The position numbers were made by a program, and so were the translations under genes. The notes beneath the pieces were generated by a model, which was not told where the DNA came from, did no database searches, and saw only the letters and a list, made by a program, of their open reading frames with translations. From the NCBI GenBank assembly GCA_034440635.1, contig JAOTON010002110.1, forward strand, positions 1 to 64,000: a stretch of 64,000 bases of DNA, read 5' to 3'. Source of the DNA: Lepas anatifera. Taxonomy: Eukaryota; Arthropoda; Thecostraca; Lepadidae. The first letter of the stretch is position 1; each line of letters starts with the position of its first letter. Shown one piece after another: positions 1 to 12,200 of the stretch.

Positions 1-45
1 AAAAAGGTCCAAAAAAACATCGTCGTGAGTAGTGGACCGTAAGCT
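1..45. other. Non-satellite edge at window start
   Basis: The first about 45 bases do not match the 41-bp unit. They contain an A-rich stretch and the string GTAGTGGACCGTAAG, after which the tandem repeat begins with CTGACGGGATTCGAACCC. This could be the true left edge of the array, a broken unit, or a contig end. It is too short to identify. Confidence 0.5.
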
Positions 46-1172
46 CTGACGGGATTCGAACCCAGGCAGCAGTAAAAGTTTGGACCCTGACGGGATTCGA
101 ACCCAGGCAGCAGTAAAAGTTTGGACCCTGACGGGATTCGAACACAGGCAGCAGTAAAGCTTGGACCCTGACGGGATTCGAACACAGGCAGCAGTAAAAA
201 TTTGGCCCCTGACGGGATTTGAACCCAGCCAGGAGTAAAAGTTTGGACCCTAACTGGATTTGAACCCAGGCAGGAGTAAAAGTTTGAACCTTCACGGGAT
301 TTGAACCCAGGCAGGAGTAAAAGTTTGGACCCTGACGGGATTCGAACCCAGGCAGCAATACAGTTTGGACCCTGACGGGATTCAAACACAGGCAGCAGTA
401 AAAGTTTGGCCCCTGACGGGATTTGAACCCAGGCAGCAGTAAAATTTGGCCTCTGACGGGATTCGAACACAGGCAGCAGTAAAAGTTTGGACCCTGACGG
501 GATTCGAACCCAGGCAGCAGTAAAAGTTTGGACCCTGACGGGATTCGAACCCAGGCAGCAGTAAAAGTTTGGACCCTGACGGGATTCGAACACAGGCAGC
601 AGTAAAAGTTTGGACCCTGACGGGATTCGAACCCAGGCAGCAGTAAAAGTTTGGACCCTGACGGGATTCGAACACAGGCAGCAGTAAAAGTTTGGACCCT
701 GACGGGATTTGAACCCAGGCAGCAGTAAAAGTTTGGAGCCTGACGGGATTCGAACGCAGGCAGCGCTAAAAGTTTGGACCCTGACGGGATTCGAACACAG
801 GCAAAAGTAAAAGTTTGGACCCTGACGGGATTCGAACACAGGCAGCACTAAAAGTTTGGACCCTGACGGGATTCGAACCCAGGCAGCAGTAAAAGTTTGG
901 ACCCTGACGGGATTCGAACACAGGCAGCAGTAAAAGTTTGGACCCTGACGGGATTCGAACACAGGCAGCAGTAAAAGTTTGGACCCTGACGGGATTCGAA
1001 CCCAGGCAGCAGTAAAAGTTTGGACCCTGACGGGATTCGAACCCAGGCAGCAGTAAAAGTTTGGACCCTGACGGGATTCGAACACAGGCAGGAGTAAAGT
1101 TTGGACCTGACGGGATTTGAACCCAGACAGCAGTAAAAGTTTGGACCCTGACGGGATTCGAACCCAGGCAGC

Positions 1173-1335
1173 AGTAAAAGTTTGGAGCCTGAATGGATTC
1201 GAAGACATACGGGATTTGAACCCAGACAGCAGTAAATGTTTGGACTCTGACAGGATTCGAACACAGGCAGCATTCAAAGTTTGGAACCTGACGGGATTCG
1301 AACCCAGCCAGAAGTATAAGTTTGGACCCTGACGG
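1173..1335. repeat. Divergent satellite block X, copy 1
   Basis: A fixed series of variant units: a short unit GAATGGATTCGAAGACATAC, then TAAATGTTTGGACTCTGACA, then GCATTCAAAGTTTGG, then CCAGAAGTATAAG. The same order recurs at about 3,290, 15,800, 34,477, 37,320 and 44,276. A partly homogenised form is at 57,325 and another at 59,985. The shared order indicates copying of a multi-unit block rather than independent mutation. Confidence 0.85.
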
Positions 1336-1659
1336 GATTCGAACCCAGCCAGAAGTAAAAGTTTGGACCCTGACGGGATTCGAACACAGGCAGCAGTAAA
1401 AGTTTGGACCCTGACGGGATTCGAACACAGGCAGCAGTAAAAGTTTGGACCCTGACGGGATTCGAACCCAGGCAGCAGTAAAAGTTTGGACCCTGACGGG
1501 ATTTGAACCCAGGCAGCAGTAAAAGTTTGAACCCTGACGGGATTTGAACCCAGGCAGCAGTAAAAGTTTGGACCCTGACGGGATTCGAACCCAGGCAGCA
1601 GTAAAAGTTTGGACCCTGACGGGATTCGAACCCAGGCAGCAGTAAATGTTTGAACCCTG

Positions 1660-2440
1660 ACGGGATTCGGACACAAGCAGCAGTAAAGCTTGGACCCTGA
1701 CGGGATTTGAACACAGGCAGCAGTAAAAATTTGGCCCCTGACGGGATTTGAACCCAGCCAGGAGTAAAAGTTTGGACCCTAACTGGATATGAACCCAGGC
1801 AGGAGTAAAAGTTTGAACCTTCACGGGATTTGAACCCACGCAGGAGTAAAAGTTTGGACCCTGACGGGATTCGAACCCAGGCAGCAATACAGTTTAGACA
1901 CTGACGGGATTCAAACACAGGCAGCAGTAAAAGTTTGGCCCCTGACGGGATTTGAACCCGGGCAGTAGTAAAAATTGGCCTCTGACGGGATTCGAACACA
2001 GGCAGCAGTAAAAGTTTGGACCCTGACGGGATTCGAACGCAGGCAGCAGTAAAAGTTTGGACCCTGACGGGATTTGAACCCAGGCACAGGTAAAATTTGG
2101 ACCCTGACGGGATTCGAACACAGGCAGTAGTAAAAGTTTGGACCCTGGCGGGATTCGAACCCAGCCAGAAGTAAAAGTTTGGATCCCAGCGGGATTCGAA
2201 CACAGGCAGCAGTAAAAGTTTGGACCTTCACGGGATTTGAACCCAGGCAGGAGTAAAAGTTTGGAGGCTGATGGGATTCGAACGCAGGCAGCGCTAAAAA
2301 TTTGGAACCTGACAGGATTCGAACCAGGCTAAAGTAAAAGTTTAGACCCTGACAGGATTCGAACACAGGCAGCGCTAAAAATTTGGAACCTGACAGGATT
2401 CGAACCAGGCCAAAGTAAAAGTTTGGACCCTGACGGGATT
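1660..2440. repeat. Partial D-type divergent block
   Basis: Contains the ordered units AAGCAGCAGTAAAGCTTGG, ACTGGATATGAACCC, CTTCACGGGATTTGAACCC, GCAATACAGTTTAGACACTG, CCCGGGCAGTAGTAAAAATTGG, the GGCACAGGTAAAA unit and CCAGGCTAAAGTAAAAG. It matches the second part of the complete D block at 4,690-6,100 in order and spacing. Confidence 0.8.
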
Positions 2441-3289
2441 CGAACCCAGGCGAGCAGTAAAAGTTTGGACCCTGACGGGATTCGAACACAGGCAGCAGTA
2501 AAAGTTTGGACCCTGACGGGATTCGAACCCAGGCAGCAGTAAAAGTTTGGACCCTGACGGGATTCGAACCCAGGCAGCAGTAAAAGTTTGGACCCTGACG
2601 GGATTCGAACACAGGCAGCAGTAAAAGTTTGGACCCTGACGGGATTCGAACCCAGGCAGCAGTAAAAGTTTGGACCCTGACGGGATTCGAACCCAGGCAG
2701 CAGTAAAAGTTTGGACCCTGACGGGATTTGAACCCAGGCAGCAGTAAAAGTTTGGACCCTGACGGGATTCGAACACAGGCAGCAGTAAAAGTTTGGACCC
2801 TGACGGGATTCGAACACAGGCAGCAGTAAAAGTTTGGACCCTGACGGGATTCGAACCCAGGCAGCAGTAAAAGTTTGGACCCTGACGGGATTCGAACACA
2901 GGCAGCAGTAAAAGTTTGGACCCTGACGGGATTCGAACACAGGCAGCAGTAAAAGTTTGGACCCTGACGGGATTCGAACCCAGGCAGCAGTAAAAGTTTG
3001 GACCCTGACGGGATTCGAACCCAGGCAGCAGTAAAAGTTTGGACCCTGACGGGATTCGAACCCAGGCAGCAGTAAAAGTTTGGACCCTGACGGGATTCGA
3101 ACACAGGCAGCAGTAAAAGTTTGGACCCTGACGGGATTTGAACCCAGGCAGCAGTAAAAGTTTGGACCCTGACGGGATTCGAACCCAGCAGCAAGTAAAA
3201 GTTTGGACCCTGACGGGATTCGAACCACAGGCAGCAGTAAAAGTTTGGACCCTGACGGGATTCGAACCCAGGCAGCAGTAAAAGTTTGG

Positions 3290-3435
3290 ACCCTGAATGG
3301 ATTCGAAGACATACGGGATTTGAACCCAGACAGCAGTAAATGTTTGGACCCTGACAGGATTCGAACACAGGCAGCATTCAAAGTTTGGAACCTGACGGGA
3401 TTCGAACCCAGCCAGAAGTATAAGTTTGGACCCTG
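3290..3435. repeat. Divergent satellite block X, copy 2
   Basis: Same ordered variants as the block at 1,173, including the GAATGGATTCGAAGACATAC short unit and the GCATTCAAAG unit. The third unit reads GGACCCTGACAGG instead of GGACTCTGACAGG. It is flanked by nearly uniform consensus units, so it was moved or left behind as an island of old variants. Confidence 0.85.
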
Positions 3436-4689
3436 ACGGGATTCGAACCCAGCCAGAAGTAAAAGTTTGGACCCTGACGGGATTCGAACACAGGCAGCAG
3501 TAAAAGTTTGGACCCTGACGGGATTCGAACCCAGGCAGCAGTAAAATTTTGGACCCTGACGGGATTCGAACAGCAGGCAGCAGTAAAAGTTTGGACCCTT
3601 TGACGGGATTTGAACCCAGGCAGCAGTAAAAGTTTGGACCCTGACGGGATTCGAACCCAGGCAGCAGTAAAAGTTTGGACCCTGACGGGATTCGAACACA
3701 GGCAGCAGTAAAAGTTTGGACCCTGACGGGATTCGAACCCAGGCAGCAGTAAAAGTTTGGACCCTGACGGGATTCGAACCCAGGCAGCAGTAAAAGTTTG
3801 GACCCTGACGGGATTCGAACCCAGGCAGCAGTAAAAGTTTGGACCCTGACGGGATTCGAACACAGGCAGCAGTAAAAGTTTGGACCCTGACGGGATTCGA
3901 ACCCAGGCAGCAGTAAAAGTTTGGACCCTGACGGGATTCGAACCCAGGCAGCAGTAAAAGTTTGGACCCTGACGGGATTCGAACACAGGCAGCAGTAAAA
4001 GTTTGGACCCTGACGGGATTCGAACCCAGGCAGCAGTAAAAGTTTGGACCCTGACGGGATTCGAACACAGGCAGCAGTAAAAGTTTGGACCCTGACGGGA
4101 TTCGAACCCAGGCAGCAGTAAAAGTTTGGACCCTGACGGGATTTGAACCCAGGCAGCAGTAAAAGTTTGGACCCTGACGGGATTCGAACACAGGCAGCAG
4201 TAAAAGTTTGGACCCTGACGGGATTCGAACCCAGGCAGCAGTAAAAGTTTGGACCCTGACGGGATTCGAACCCAGGCAGCAGTAAAAGTTTGGACCCTGA
4301 CGGGATTCGAACACAGGCAGCAGTAAAAATTTGGACCCTGACGGGATTCGAACCCAGGCAGCAGTAAAAGTTTGGACCCTGACGGGATTCGAACCCAGGC
4401 AGGAGAAAGTTTGAGATTGGCCCTGACGGGATTCGAACACAAGGCAGCAGTAAAAGTTTGGACCCTGACGGGATTCGAACAGGCAGCAGTAAAAGTTTGG
4501 ACCCTGACGGGATTCGAACACAGGCAGCAGTAAAAGTTTGGACCCTGACGGGATTTGAACCCAGGCAGCAGTAAAAGTTTGGACCCTGACGGGATTCGAA
4601 CCCAGGCAGCAGTAAAAGTTTGGACCCTGACGGGATTCGAACCCAGCCAGAAGTAAAAGTTTGGATCCCTGACGGGATTCGAACACAGG

Positions 4690-6100
4690 CAGCAGTAAAA
4701 GTTTGGACCTTCACGGGATTTGAACCCAGGCAGGAGTAAAAGTTTGGACCCTGATGGGATTCGAACGCAGGCAGCGCTAAAAATTTGGAACCTGACAGGA
4801 TTCGAACCAGGCTAAAGTAAAAGTTTAGACCCTGACAGGATTCGAACACAGGCAGCGCTAAAAATTTGGAACCTGACAGGATTCGAACCAGGCCAAAGTA
4901 AAAGTTTGGACCTTGACAAGATACGAACCCAGGCAGAAGTAACAGTTTGGCCCCTGACGGGATTGGAACACACGCAGCAGTAAAAGTTTGGCCCCTGACG
5001 GGATTCGAACACAGGCAGCAGTAAAAGTTTGTACCTGACGGGATGCGAACCCAGGCAGCAGTAAAAGTTTGGACCCTGAAGGGATTCGAACCCAGGCAGC
5101 AGTAAATGTTTGAACCCTGACGGGATTCGGACACAAGCAGCAGTAAAAGCTTGGACCCTGACGGGATTTGAACACAGGCAGCAGTAAAAATTTGGCCCCT
5201 GACGGGATTTGAACCCAGCCAGGAGTAAAAGTTTGGACCCTAACTGGATATGAACCCAGGCAGGAGTAAAAGTTTGAACCTTCACGGGATTTGAACCCAC
5301 GCAGGAGTAAAAGTTTGGACCCTGACGGGATTCGAACCCAGGCAGCAATACAGTTTAGACACTGACGGGATTCAAACACAGGCAGCAGTAAAAGTTTGGC
5401 CCCTGACGGGATTTGAACCCGGGCAGTAGTAAAAAATTGGCCTCTGACGGGATTCGAACACAGGCAGCAGTAAAAGTTTGGACCCTGACGGGATTCGAAC
5501 GCAGGCAGCAGTAAAAGTTTGGACCCTGACGGGATTTGAACCCAGGCACAGGTAAAAATTTGGACCCTGACGGGATTCGAACACAGGGAGTAGTAAAAGT
5601 TTGGACCCTGGCGGGATTCGAACCCAGCCAGAAGTAAAAGTTTGGATCCCAGCGGGATTCGAACACAGGCAGCAGTAAAAGTTTGGACCTTCACGGGATT
5701 TGAACCCAGGCAGGAGTAAAAGTTTGGAGGCTGATGGGATTCGAACGCAGGCAGCGCTAAAAATTTGGAACCTGACAGGATTCGAACCAGGCTAAAGTAA
5801 AAGTTTAGACCCTGACAGGATTCGAACACAGGGAGCGCTAAAAATTTGGAACCTGACAGGATTCGAACCAGGCCAAAGTAAAAGTTTGGACCCTGACGGG
5901 ATTCGAACACAGGCAGCAGTAAAAGTTTGAACCCTGACGGGATTCGAACCCAGCCAGAAGTAAAAGTTTGGACCGCAGCGGGATCCGAACATAGGCAGCA
6001 GTAAAAGTTTGGAAACTGACGGGATTCGAACCCAGGCAGCAGTAAAAGTTTGGAGCCTGAAGGGATTCGAAGGCTGACGGGATTTGAACCCAGACAGCAG
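4690..6100. repeat. D-type higher-order block, complete copy 1
   Basis: About 1.4 kb of ordered divergent units. The CCAGGCTAAAGTAAAAG / TTTAGACCCTGACAGG pair appears twice, 980 bp apart (about 4,800 and 5,780), giving an internal higher-order period of about 24 units. It ends with GGACCGCAGCGGGATCCGAAC and a GGATTCGAAGGCTGACGGG short unit. Nearly identical copies lie at 35,350-36,760 and 49,490-50,850. Confidence 0.85.
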
Positions 6101-6224
6101 TAAAAGTTTGGACCCTGACGGGATTCGAACCCAGGCAGCAGTAAAAGTTTGGACCCTGAAAGGATTCGAACACAGGCAGCAGTAAAAGTTTGGACCCTGA
6201 CGGGATTCGAACCCAGCCAGCAGT

Positions 6225-6254
6225 AAAAGTTTGGACCCTGACGGGATTCGAACC
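6225..6254 (-). promoter_or_regulatory. Pol III B box plus T4 run in a representative satellite unit
   Basis: On the minus strand, bases 6254-6244 read GGTTCGAATCC, a perfect match to the tRNA-gene internal B box (GGTTCRANNCC) bound by TFIIIC. Fifteen bases further on is TTTT (6228-6225), the minimal Pol III terminator. The same arrangement recurs in most units of both arrays. In units with GAACACAGG the B box has one mismatch (TGTTCGAATCC); in GGGATTTGAACCC units it stays perfect (GGTTCAAATCC). I see no A box in the unit, so it resembles a tRNA 3' part and not a whole Pol III gene. Binding and transcription are inferred, not shown. Confidence 0.7.
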
Positions 6255-9200
6255 CAGGCAGCAGTAAAAGTTTGGACCCTGACGGGATTCGAACCCAGGC
6301 AGCAGTAAAAGTTTGGACCCTGACGGGATTCGAACCCAGGCAGCAGTAAAAGTTTGGACCCTGACGGGATTCGAACCCAGGCAGCAGTAAAAGTTTGGAC
6401 CCTGACGGGATTCGAACCCAGGCAGCAGTAAAAGTTTGGACCCTGACGGGATTCGAACCCAGGCAGCAGTAAAAGTTTGGACCCTGACGGGATTCGAACC
6501 CAGGCAGCAGTAAAAGTTTGGACCCTGACGGGATTCGAACACAGGCAGCAGTAAAAGTTTGGACCCTGACGGGATTCGAAGACTACGGGATTTGAACCCA
6601 GGCAGCAGTAAAAGTTTGGACCCTGACGGGATTCGAACACAGGCAGCAGTAAAAGTTTGGACCCTGACGGGATTCGAACCCAGGCAGCAGTAAAAGTTTG
6701 GACCCTGACGGGATTCGAACCCAGGCAGCAGTAAAAGTTTGGACCCTGACGGGATTCGAACCCAGGCAGCAGTAAAAGTTTGGACCCTGACGGGATTCGA
6801 ACCCAGGCAGCAGTAAAAGTTTGGACCCTGACGGGATTCGAACACAGGCAGCAGTAAAAGTTTGGACCCTGACGGGATTCGAACCCAGGCAGCAGTAAAA
6901 GTTTGGACCCTGACGGGATTCGAACCCAGGCAGCAGTAAAAGTTTGGACCCTGACGGGATTCGAACCCAGGCAGCAGTAAAAGTTTGGACCCTGACGGGA
7001 TTCGAACCCAGGCAGCAGTAAAAGTTTGGACCCTGACGGGATTCGAACACAGGCAGCAGTAAAAGTTTGGACCCTGACGGGATTTCGAACCCAGGCAGCA
7101 GTAAAAGTTTGGACCCTGACGGGATTCGAACCCAGGCAGCAGTAAAAGTTTGGACCCTGACGGGATTCGAACACAGGCAGCAGTAAAAGTTTGGACCCTG
7201 ACGGGATTCGAACCCAGGCAGCAGTAAAAGTTTGGACCCTGACGGGATTCGAACCCAGGCAGCAGTAAAAGTTTGGACCCTGACGGGATTCGAACACAGG
7301 CAGCAGTAAAAGTTTGGACCCTGACGGGATTCGAACCCAGGCAGCAGTAAAAGTTTGGACCCTGACGGGATTCGAACACAGGCAGTAAAAGTTTGGACCC
7401 TGACGGGATTCGAACCCAGGCAGCAGTAAAAGTTTGGACCCTGACGGGATTCGAACCCAGGCAGCAGTAAAAGTTTGGACCCTGACGGGATTCGAACCCA
7501 GGCAGCAGTAAAAGTTTGGACCCTGACGGGATTCAATTTGAACCCAGGCAGCAGTAAAAGTTTGGACCCTGACGGGATTCGAACCCAGGCAGCAGTAAAA
7601 GTTTGGACCCTGACGGGATTCGAACCAGGCAGCAGTAAAAGTTTGGACCCTGACGGGATTCGAACACAGGCAGCAGTAAAAGTTTGGACCCTGACGGGAT
7701 TCGAACACAGGCAGCAGTAAAAGTTTGGACCCTGACGGGATTCGAACCCAGGCAGCAGTAAAAGTTTGGACCCTGACGGGATTCGAACACAGGCAGCAGT
7801 AAAAGTTTGGACCCTGACGGGATTCGAACCCAGGCAGCAGTAAAAGTTTGGACCCTGACGGGATTCGAACACAGGCAGCAGTAAAAGTTTGGACCCTGAC
7901 GGGATTCGAACCCAGGCAGCAGTAAAAGTTTGGACCCTGACGGGATTCGAACCCAGGCAGCAGTAAAAGTTTGGACCCTGACGGGATTCGAACACAGGCA
8001 GCAGTAAAAGTTTGGACCCTGACGGGATTCGAACACAGGCAGCAGTAAAAGTTTGGACCCTGACGGGATTCGAACCCAGGCAGCAGTAAAAGTTTGGACC
8101 CTGACGGGATTCGAACCCAGGCAGCAGTAAAAGTTTGGACCCTGACGGGATTCGAACCCAGGCAGCAGTAAAAGTTTGGACCCTGACGGGATTCGAACAC
8201 AGGCAGCAGTAAAAGTTTGGACCCTGACGGGATTCGAAGACATACGGATTTGAACCCAGGCAGCAGTAAAAGTTTGGACCCTGACGGGATTCGAACACAG
8301 GCAGCAGTAAAAGTTTGGACCCTGACGGGATTCGAACCCAGGCAGCAGTAAAAGTTTGGACCCTGACGGGATTTGAACCCAGCCAGAAGTAAAAGTTTGG
8401 ACCCTGACGGGATTCGAACACAGGCAGCAGTAAAAGTTTGGACCTTCACGGGATTTGAACCCAGGCAGCAGTAAAAGTTTGGACCCTGACGGGATTCGAA
8501 CCCAGGCAGCAGTAAAAGTTTGGACCCTGACGGGATTCGAACACAGGCAGCAGTAAAAGTTTGAACCTGACGGGATTCAACAGCAGTAAAAGTTTGGACC
8601 CTGACGGGATTCGAACCCAGGCAGCAGTAAAAGTTTGGACCCTGACGGGATTCGAACCACAGGCAGCAGTAAAAGTTTGGACCCTGACGGGATTCGAACC
8701 CAGGCAGCAGTAAAAGTTTGGACCCTGACGGGATTCGAACACAGGCAGCAGTAAAAGTTTGGACCCTGACGGGATTCGAACACAGGCAGCAGTAAAAGTT
8801 TGGACCCTGACGGGATTCGAACACAGGCAGCAGTAAAAGTTTGGACCCTGACGGGATTTGAACCCAGGCAGCAGTAAAAGTTTGGACCCTGACGGGATTC
8901 GAACACAGGCAGCAGTAAAAGTTTGGACCCTGACGGGATTCGAACCCAGGCAGCAGTAAAAGTTTGGACCCTGACGGGATTCGAACACAGGCAGCAGTAA
9001 AAGTTTGGACCCTGACGGGATTCGAACCCAGGCAGCAGTAAAAGTTTGGACCCTGACGGGATTCGAACCCAGGCAGCAGTAAAAGTTTGGACCCTGACGG
9101 GATTCGAACCACAGGCAGCAGTAAAAGTTTGGACCCTGACGGGATTCGAACACAGGCAGCAGTAAAAGTTTGGACCCTGACGGGATTCGAACCCAGGCAG

Positions 9201-12200
9201 CAGTAAAAGTTTGGACCCTGACGGGATTCGAACCCAGGCAGCAGTAAAAGTTTGGACCCTGACGGGATTCGAACCCAGGCAGCAGTAAAAGTTTGGACCC
9301 TGACGGGATTCGAACCACAGGCAGCAGTAAAAGTTTGGACCCTGACGGGATTCGAACCCAGGCAGCAGTAAAAGTTTGGACCCTGACGGGATTCGAACAC
9401 AGGCAGCAGTAAAAGTTTGGACCCTGACGGGATTTGAACCCAGGCAGCAGTAAAAGTTTGGACCCTGACGGGATTCGAACACAGGCAGCAGTAAAAGTTT
9501 GGACCCTGACGGGATTCGAACCCAGGCAGCAGTAAAAGTTTGGACCCTGACGGGATTCGAACCCAGGCAGCAGTAAAAGTTTGGACCCTGACGGGATTCG
9601 AACCCAGGCAGCAGTAAAAGTTTGGACCCTGACGGGATTCGAACACAGGCAGCAGTAAAAGTTTGGACCCTGACGGGATTCGAACCCAGGCAGCAGTAAA
9701 AGTTTGGACCCTGACGGGATTCGAACACAGGCAGCAGTAAAAGTTTGGACCCTGACGGGATTCGCAGGATTTGAACCCAGGCAGCAGTAAAAGTTTGGAC
9801 CCTGACGGGATTCGAACCCAGGCAGCAGTAAAAGTTTGGACCCTGACGGGATTCGAACACAGGCAGCAGTAAAAGTTTGGACCCTGACGGGATTCGAACC
9901 CAGGCAGCAGTAAAAGTTTGGACCCTGACGGGATTCGAACCCAGGCAGCAGTAAAAGTTTGGACCCTGACGGGATTCGAACCCAGGCAGCAGTAAAAGTT
10001 TGGACCCTGACGGGATTCGAACCCAGGCAGCAGTAAAAGTTTGGACCCTGACGGGATTCGAACACAGGCAGCAGTAAAAGTTTGGACCCTGACGGGATTC
10101 GAACCCAGGCAGAAGTAAAAGTTTGGACCCTGACGGGATTCGAACCCAGGCAGAAGTAAAAGTTTGGACCCTGACGGGATTCGAACCCAGGCAGCAGTAA
10201 AAGTTTGGACCCTGACGGGATTTGAACCCAGGCAGAGTAAAAGTTTGGACCTGACGGGATTCGAACACAGGCAGCAGTAAAAGTTTGGACCCTGACGGGA
10301 TTCGAACACAGGCAGCAGTAAAAGTTTGGACCCTGACGGGATTCGAACCCAGGCAGCAGTAAAAGTTTGGACCCTGACGGGATTCGAACCCAGGCAGCAG
10401 TAAAAGTTTGGACCCTGACGGGATTCGAACACAGGCAGCAGTAAAAGTTTGGACCCTGACGGGATTCGAACCCAGGCAGCAGTAAAAGTTTGGACCCTGA
10501 CGGGATTCGAACCCAGGCAGCAGTAAAAGTTTGGACCCTGACGGGATTCGAACCCAGGCAGCAGTAAAAGTTTGGACCCTGACGGGATTCGAACCCAGGC
10601 AGCAGTAAAAGTTTGGACCCTGACGGGATTCGAACACAGGCAGCAGTAAAAGTTTGGACCCTGACGGGATTCGAACCCAGGCAGCAGTAAAAGTTTGGAC
10701 CCTGACGGGATTCGAACCCAGGCAGCAGTAAAAGTTTGGACCCTGACGGGATTCGAACACAGGCAGCAGTAAAAGTTTGGACCCTGACGGGATTCGAACC
10801 CAGGCAGCAGTAAAAGTTTGGACCCTGACGGGATTCGAACCCAGGCAGCAGTAAAAGTTTGGACCCTGACGGGATTCGAACACAGGCAGCAGTAAAAGTT
10901 TGGACCCTGACGGGATTCGAACCCAGGCAGCAGTAAAAGTTTGGACCCTGACGGGATTCGAACCCAGGCAGCAGTAAAAGTTTGGACCCTGACGGGATTC
11001 GAACACAGGCAGCAGTAAAAGTTTGGACCCTGACGGGATTTCGAACCCAGGCAGCAGTAAAAGTTTGGACCCTGACGGGATTCGAACCCAGGCAGCAGTA
11101 AAAGTTTGGACCCTGACGGGATTCGAACACAGGCAGCAGTAAAAGTTTGGACCCTGACGGGATTCGAACACAGGCAGCAGTAAAAGTTTGGACCCTGACG
11201 GGATTCGAACCCAGGCAGCAGTAAAAGTTTGGACCCTGACGGGATTCGAACACAGGCAGCAGTAAAAGTTTGGACCCTGACGGGATTCGAACCCAGGCAG
11301 CAGTAAAAGTTTGGACCCTGACGGGATTCGAACCCAGGCAGCAGTAAAAGTTTGGACCCTGACGGGATTCGAACCCAGGCAGCAGTAAAAGTTTGGACCC
11401 TGACGGGATTCGAACCCAGGCAGCAGTAAAAGTTTGGACCCTGACGGGATTCGAACACAGGCAGCAGTAAAAGTTTGGACCCTGACGGGATTCGAACACA
11501 GGCAGCAGTAAAAGTTTGGACCCTGACGGGATTCGAACCCAGGCAGCAGTAAAAGTTTGGACCCTGACGGGATTCGAACCCAGGCAGCAGTAAAAGTTTG
11601 GACCCTGACGGGATTCGAACACAGGCAGCAGTAAAAGTTTGGACCCTGACGGGATTCGAACCCAGGCAGCAGTAAAAGTTTGGACCCTGACGGGATTCGA
11701 ACACAGGCAGCAGTAAAAGTTTGGACCCTGACGGGATTCGAACCCAGGCAGCAGTAAAAGTTTGGACCCTGACGGGATTCGAACCCAGGCAGCAGTAAAA
11801 GTTTGGACCCTGACGGGATTCGAACACAGGCAGCAGTAAAAGTTTGGACCCTGACGGGATTCGAACCCAGGCAGCAGTAAAAGTTTGGACCCTGACGGGA
11901 TTCGAACCCAGGCAGCAGTAAAAGTTTGGACCCTGACGGGATTCGAACCCAGGCAGCAGAGTAAAAGTTTGGACCCTGACGGGATTCGAACACAGGCAGC
12001 AGTAAAAGTTTGGACCCTGACGGGATTCGAACCCAGGCAGCAGTAAAAGTTTGGACCCTGACGGGATTCGAACCCAGGCAGCAGTAAAAGTTTGGACCCT
12101 GACGGGATTCGAACCCAGGCAGCAGTAAAAGTTTGGACCCTGACGGGATTCGAACACAGGCAGCAGTAAAAGTTTGGACCCTGACGGGATTCGAACCCAG

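Noticed and set aside
1117..1332. Short plus-strand frames in the satellite (DPDGIRTQAAVKVW-type peptides)
   Set aside because: The plus strand has TAA and TGA in the unit; these frames survive only where short or variant units shift the frame. They are shadows of the repeat.
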